Source of the DNA: an uncultured Clostridia bacterium
GTDB lineage: Bacteria; Bacillota; Clostridia; Oscillospirales; Acutalibacteraceae
Assembly: GCA_946409885.1 (NCBI GenBank)
Contig: CAMJYF010000004.1
Coordinates: 1 to 17,987, forward strand
Length of the DNA: 17,987 nucleotides
Reading direction: 5' to 3'
In this document: positions 14,149-17,987 of the stretch, piece by piece
Layout of the letters: every line of letters starts with the position of its first letter
How positions within the stretch are numbered: the stretch's first letter is position 1
Program-made: the position numbers and the translations under genes
Notes under the pieces: model-generated
The model's input: the letters and a program-made list of their open reading frames with translations, nothing else
What the model was told of the DNA's origin: nothing
Database searches by the model: none

Positions 14149-15819
14149 ATGCAGAATCCCGTATTGACGCTCGTCTATCAACTGGACGGCAAAAGGCTAT
14201 CCTCCCACCGTCTTGAAAACGATCATTATAAAATCGATTTTTCCTTTACCGACGGAGCGATAAAGGCGACGCTGACCCCCAAAAAAGCGATTCTCCTGAA
14301 AAGCTTCAAGGTCCGCTTTGAACACGAATTTCTCACGGGGGACGTGTTTTTCGGCAACGGTTATCAGGCGTGGACCACCTCCCGCGAGTACCGGGAGACC
14401 GACCGGATGAAGGACATGATCCCGCTGGCCGCCACCCGCCCGCTGAAGGAGCTGGCCGGTATTTCCTCCGATTGGCGGTTCGTGAAATTCCCCGAGAATC
14501 CGGGCGAATTCTTCAGCCACACCTATACCTACATCCGCAACGGGGACGACCTGCTGTTCCTGGGCTCCCTTTCCGAGGCCACGGGCTTCACCGTCATTTT
14601 CGCCGATTACAACCGCGGGGCCATCACCGTCTGCAAGGACGTGGACGGCGCCTACGCGGCGGCCGCGTACGATCTGCTGGACGCCGTGATCCTGCGCGGC
14701 GGCTACGACGAGGTGTTTGACGCCTACTTTAAGGCCATGGGCCTGCAAAAGCCCCGCATCGACCACATGAGCGGGTATACCTCCTGGTACAATTACTTCC
14801 AGAAGATCGACGAAAACATCATTCTGCGGGATCTGAACGCCCTGGACCGGGTGAAGGACAGCGTATCCATCTTTCAGGTGGACGACGGTTACGAGACCTA
14901 TGTGGGTGACTGGCTGGACCAGAATTCCGACAAGTTCCCCCACGGCATGAAATACATCGCCGATAAGGTGCATGAAAAGGGCTACATGGCGGGCATCTGG
15001 CTGGCGCCCTTCAGCCTGCAGCGGGCCTCCCGCACCTACAAAGAGCACCCCGACTGGGTCATCAAGGGTCCCGACGGCAAGCCGCTGCTGGGCTGCGTGG
15101 GCTGGGGCGGCGCCTACACCATGGATATCTACCATCCGGAAGCCCGCGCCTACATAAAACACTTTTTTGATGTGGTGCTCAACCATTGGGGCTATGATAT
15201 GGTCAAACTGGATTTCCTCTACAGCCAGTGCATGTATCCCCGGGCGGGCAAATCCCGCGGACAGATCATGCGCGAGGCCATGGCGTTCCTGCGGGAATGC
15301 TGCGGCGATAAGCTGATTTTGGGCTGCGGCGTACACCACGGCGCCTCCTTCGGCTATATCGACGCCTGCCGCATCAGCTGCGACGTGGACCTGAAATACG
15401 GCGGCAAATTCTACAACAGGCTGCATGTAAACAACGAGATCCCCTCCGCGCAGAACGCCATCACCAACGCCATCTTCCGCCGCCATCTGGACGGCCGCGC
15501 CTTCTGCAATGATCCGGACGTGTTCTTCCTGCGCTACTCGAACCTGGATTTCACCATGGACCAGAAGCTGCTGCTGGCGGGTATCAACCACATCTGCGGC
15601 AACGTGCTGTTCGTCTCCGACAACGCGGAGGAATATACGGACAACGATATCCGTGTCGTGAAAGACGCCTTCGCCAAAACGGAGATCAAGGTGCTTTCCG
15701 CCTGTTATGTCACAGGCGAAGACGTGGAGCTGCGGCTGCTGAAGGACGACAGTGAGGTCACGCTGGCGTTCAATATGACGACGGGCGCCAGCAATATCCG
15801 GGAGATCATGGGCTGGTAA
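14149..15819 (+). CDS. GH36-family alpha-galactosidase
   Basis: A 556-residue enzyme, close in length to Thermotoga GalA. The N-terminal beta domain contains GYQAWTTSREY (71-81). The TIM barrel includes FQVDDGYE (242-249), GIWLAPF (282-288), nucleophile D355 in KLDFLY, and the expected acid/base D412 in RISCD (408-412). It would hydrolyse terminal alpha-1,6-galactosides such as raffinose-type sugars or melibiose. There is no signal peptide, so it is probably cytoplasmic and depends on an importer not in this window. AGAAAGGA precedes the ATG by about ten bases, and the gene begins 34 bases after the CxxC lipoprotein, so the two may share a transcript. No terminator was seen after it. Other alpha-glycosides (for example N-acetylgalactosaminides, also reported in GH36) are possible substrates. 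Confidence 0.92.
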   Translation: MQNPVLTLVYQLDGKRLSSHRLENDHYKIDFSFTDGAIKATLTPKKAILLKSFKVRFEHEFLTGDVFFGNGYQAWTTSREYRETDRMKDMIPLAATRPLKELAGISSDWRFVKFPENPGEFFSHTYTYIRNGDDLLFLGSLSEATGFTVIFADYNRGAITVCKDVDGAYAAAAYDLLDAVILRGGYDEVFDAYFKAMGLQKPRIDHMSGYTSWYNYFQKIDENIILRDLNALDRVKDSVSIFQVDDGYETYVGDWLDQNSDKFPHGMKYIADKVHEKGYMAGIWLAPFSLQRASRTYKEHPDWVIKGPDGKPLLGCVGWGGAYTMDIYHPEARAYIKHFFDVVLNHWGYDMVKLDFLYSQCMYPRAGKSRGQIMREAMAFLRECCGDKLILGCGVHHGASFGYIDACRISCDVDLKYGGKFYNRLHVNNEIPSAQNAITNAIFRRHLDGRAFCNDPDVFFLRYSNLDFTMDQKLLLAGINHICGNVLFVSDNAEEYTDNDIRVVKDAFAKTEIKVLSACYVTGEDVELRLLKDDSEVTLAFNMTTGASNIREIMGW

Positions 15820-15830
15820 AGGCACTTTCC

Positions 15831-15868
15831 CACAAAAAACGGATATTTGTCACAAAAAAGACGTAAAA
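15831..15868 (+). promoter_or_regulatory. Phased A-tracts upstream of the DUF4474 promoter
   Basis: Two copies of CACAAAAAA start exactly 20 bases apart (15831 and 15851), and a further AAAA lies at 15865. They end 15-24 bases before the -35 box. The spacing approximates whole helical turns, which could give curved DNA or UP-element-like promoter activation. Confidence 0.35.
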
Positions 15869-15882
15869 CACGCTATTGGGTG

Positions 15883-15911
15883 TTGACTGCGCCGCATATA
15901 GTGTGTATAAT
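15883..15911 (+). promoter_or_regulatory. Strong sigma-A-type promoter of the DUF4474 gene
   Basis: TTGACT (15883-15888), exactly 17 bases, TATAAT (15906-15911). The match to consensus is 11 of 12 bases. The expected leader is about 50 bases long. Confidence 0.88.
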
Positions 15912-15970
15912 GAAAATAAATTTATTTGATCAGTTTTTTTGCGGACGAGTTCCGCCGGGGGATTGACGGT

Positions 15971-17242
15971 ATGAAAAAATATATCGCGTTGTTACTGACA
16001 GCGGTCATGCTGCTGGGCGTTGTGGTAACGCCTGCCGCAGCGACAGAATTGCCGGAGGTTGCCGTGGAGGAGGCGATTCCGGAAAATGATGCGCCTGCCC
16101 TGGCGCCCGACGCCGGCCATCGCGGCCTGCCGGAGGGCACGCCGGAGGTTACCTTTGTGACGCCCGCGGAGCATGAAACGGCCGAGGGCGGCAGCGACAT
16201 GCCCGATTATACCGCGCCCATCAAATTCATCCGGAACATCAAAAAATTCCTGTACGACATCACCGGCTGGAGCATCTTCAAGGTGGAGACCTTCAACCTG
16301 ACGGTGGACGACAACATTCAGGCCATCAACGACCGCCTCAACGAACAGTCCGGCATCAATTATGAGGACGCCTATACCAACGTGATCCAGACGAATCAGT
16401 ACTCGGCGCTCATCAATAAGCTCTTCCACATCGACACCGTGGCCCTGCAGACGAAGATGAACGAGGAGGCCGCCCGGCTGATGGCCGACGGCCATCCGGT
16501 CAGATCCGTCATCACGCGGTTCACCTCCGTCTGGATGGGCGTGATCGACACCGCCTATGCCCGGCTGGAGCCGGTGGAGGGCCGCCCGGAACTGCTGCGT
16601 CTGATGTGCGAGATCGTCTACAAGGACGGCCGTACCGACGCGCTGCGTTCCGATATCTATTATAATATCGAAACCAACACCTTCACCAATTTAGAGGGCG
16701 ACGCCGCGCTGCTGGGCTATCTGCTGGACGTGGAAGAGGGGTATTTGTTCACCGGCCGCAATATCTGGCAGCGGAAATTCGGCTTCTCCCCCATCTACGA
16801 CTTTATCAGCTACGTCACCCCCTATTTCATGCAGTACACCACCCGCCGGCTGAAGTTTGACTACGCCGGAAAAGAATGGATGATCCAGCTGTGGAAGGGC
16901 CGCTATTTCATCACCAACGGCGGCGAGGTGGGCATTTACACCCGCCCACAGGGAACGCTCGGCTCCTTCTACCAGTGCGCCAGCGACGAGGACTGCCTGG
17001 ATATGACGCTGGACGTCACCCGGGGCGACCTGCAGATTCTGCATATGCCCCTGCAGCACAACTGGTGGATCTCCGGTTACGCCTTCGACGACACCACCTA
17101 CGCGGCGGACAGCCTGCGGATGGTTTCCACCGTCACCATGAAGGACGCGGAGATGCTGAACGCCTTTACGGCGGCACTGGACGCCCAGCCGGATATCGCC
17201 TATACAGTCGACGGGCTTGCTGTAACGTTGGTCTGGGGCTAA
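15971..17242 (+). CDS. Secreted DUF4474-type protein of unknown function
   Basis: A 423-residue protein from the ATG at 15971. A Sec signal peptide (MKK, hydrophobic run, PAAA with cleavage expected after residue 24) leads into an acidic, proline-rich segment to about residue 75. The globular part starts near FIRNIKKFLYDITGW. Its C-terminal half contains FDYAGKEWMIQLWKGRY (from residue 296), then GGEVGIYTR and DEDCLDMTL, which I recognise as the DUF4474 pattern of Firmicutes. Function is unknown; conserved tryptophans, glycines and acidic residues suggest a binding fold more than an obvious enzyme. GGGGGA lies about ten bases ahead of the ATG. An in-frame TTG at 15926 would put 15 non-hydrophobic residues before the signal and is rejected. 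It has its own strong promoter and a clear terminator, so it is probably monocistronic and well expressed. Confidence 0.85.
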   Translation: MKKYIALLLTAVMLLGVVVTPAAATELPEVAVEEAIPENDAPALAPDAGHRGLPEGTPEVTFVTPAEHETAEGGSDMPDYTAPIKFIRNIKKFLYDITGWSIFKVETFNLTVDDNIQAINDRLNEQSGINYEDAYTNVIQTNQYSALINKLFHIDTVALQTKMNEEAARLMADGHPVRSVITRFTSVWMGVIDTAYARLEPVEGRPELLRLMCEIVYKDGRTDALRSDIYYNIETNTFTNLEGDAALLGYLLDVEEGYLFTGRNIWQRKFGFSPIYDFISYVTPYFMQYTTRRLKFDYAGKEWMIQLWKGRYFITNGGEVGIYTRPQGTLGSFYQCASDEDCLDMTLDVTRGDLQILHMPLQHNWWISGYAFDDTTYAADSLRMVSTVTMKDAEMLNAFTAALDAQPDIAYTVDGLAVTLVWG

Positions 17243-17270
17243 TCCCCGCAGTACTCCCCTGTTTCTTTTT

Positions 17271-17312
17271 CCCCGGCAGATGAGACGATCGCTCTGCCGG
17301 GGATTATTTTTT
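17271..17312 (+). terminator. Rho-independent terminator after the DUF4474 gene
   Basis: CCCCGGCAGA (17271-17280) pairs perfectly with TCTGCCGGGG (17293-17302) over a 12-base loop, followed by ATTATTTTTT. The ten-pair GC-rich stem makes this the clearest terminator in the window. The hydrolase ribosome site begins only a few bases later, so that gene's transcription must come from read-through or a promoter not recognised here. Confidence 0.93.
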
Positions 17313-17326
17313 CGTGAGGTGATAAC

Positions 17327-17987
17327 GTGCGACAAGTGAAAAAATGGGTCAGCGGCCTCCTTGCCGCGGCGCTGCTCCTATGCGCCGCGTTCGGCGTTTA
17401 CTGTTTGGATTATTACCGGATGGATGAACAAGCCGCACGGCTCTGCGCGGACGGCGCAATCTGTGAATCCTTTGATGATTATATGGTTTTCCGCGCGGAA
17501 AACTCCGACGCAGGACTTGTTTTTTACCCCGGCGGCAAGGTGGAATGCGGCGCCTACGCGCCCCTGATGGAGGCGCTGCGGGAACGTGGCGTGACCTGTG
17601 TGCTTTGTAAAATGCCCTTCAATCTGGCGGTGTTCAAAGGCAACGCCGCCGGGCACGCGCGGGAGCTGGCCGGTTCCGTCAAGCGGTGGTATATCGGCGG
17701 GCACTCTCTTGGCGGCGTGATGGCGGCGGATTACGCGGCAAAGCATCCCGCTTCCTTTGATGGGCTTGTGCTGCTGGCCTCCTATTCCCCCGCGGATCTT
17801 TCCCATAGCGGCCTGCGGGTCCTGTCCGTCTACGGCAGCAAAGACGGGGTATTGAACAGAAACGCCTACGAATCCCACCGGGACAATCTCCCCGCGGACA
17901 GCGGCGAGCTGGTGATCGCCGGGGGCTGCCACGCCTATTTCGGCTGCTACGGCCAACAGAAAAACGACGGCGTTCCTGCCATCTCCC
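17327..17987 (+). CDS. Membrane-anchored alpha/beta hydrolase, C-terminus cut by window edge
   Basis: The frame from the GTG at 17327 stays open to the window edge (220 residues). A hydrophobic segment (about 7-27) is a signal anchor or uncleaved signal peptide. The rest has the alpha/beta-hydrolase order: strand GLVFYPGGKVECGAYAP, nucleophile elbow GHSLGG (S127), an aspartate loop YGSKDGVL (D173) and a histidine GGCHAYFG (H202), which together make a full catalytic triad. The pattern matches Abhydrolase_5-type proteins found widely in Firmicutes, usually about 230-260 residues, so little is missing. The substrate is unknown; an ester on the outer membrane face is a guess. GAGGTG lies five bases before the GTG. 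It follows the DUF4474 terminator directly and has no obvious promoter of its own. Confidence 0.87.
   Translation, partial: MRQVKKWVSGLLAAALLLCAAFGVYCLDYYRMDEQAARLCADGAICESFDDYMVFRAENSDAGLVFYPGGKVECGAYAPLMEALRERGVTCVLCKMPFNLAVFKGNAAGHARELAGSVKRWYIGGHSLGGVMAADYAAKHPASFDGLVLLASYSPADLSHSGLRVLSVYGSKDGVLNRNAYESHRDNLPADSGELVIAGGCHAYFGCYGQQKNDGVPAIS

Noticed and set aside
14197..15825. A 542-codon open frame on the minus strand opposite the GH36 gene
   Set aside because: A GC-rich antisense shadow rich in Val, His and Gly. The GH36 catalytic motifs are on the plus strand.

Overview
The window looks like chromosomal DNA from a GC-rich, probably gut-dwelling member of the Clostridia (Oscillospirales/Ruminococcaceae type). 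The signs are strong AGGAGG-type ribosome sites, sigma-A-like promoters, a CIRCE heat-shock operator, a dockerin module, a DUF4474 protein and many sugar-processing genes. No tRNA, rRNA, CRISPR array, transposase or phage gene was seen. No gene-free stretch exceeds 300 bases.

Region 1 (1-2230, minus strand) is a tightly coupled pair: a GH109-type NAD-dependent glycosidase, then a BadF/N-acetylglucosamine-kinase-type sugar kinase that runs off the left edge. Region 2 (2165-4842, minus) is lon followed by a small DUF1858 CxxC protein, with a terminator after the pair. The lon promoter carries a CIRCE (HrcA) operator at its -10 region. Region 3 (4856-6727, plus) starts with a divergent TetR-family regulator. 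Its promoter is bracketed by two inverted copies of a 17-bp box. It is followed by nagA, N-acetylglucosamine-6-phosphate deacetylase. Regions 1 and 3 together suggest salvage of N-acetylated amino sugars: release (GH109), phosphorylation (BadF-type kinase), deacetylation (NagA).

Region 4 (6724-9923, plus) is an OmpR-type response regulator and a large multi-pass histidine kinase, overlapping by ATGA. Region 5 (9916-15819) is an envelope and glycan segment. It holds a small lipoprotein (minus), an abbreviated membrane-fusion-like protein, an 840-residue lipoprotein with an N-terminal dockerin pair and about 15 CxxC repeats, and a cytoplasmic GH36 alpha-galactosidase. Region 6 (15833-17987, plus) has a strong promoter driving a secreted DUF4474 protein, a very clear terminator, and a membrane-anchored alpha/beta hydrolase cut by the right edge.

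The points most worth a second look are CIRCE control of lon, the paired TetR boxes between lon and tetR, the dockerin plus CxxC-repeat lipoprotein, and the adaptor-like protein that lacks a hairpin. I did not find a wholly new defence or mobile system. Domain names rest on motif recognition by eye, not on database searches.
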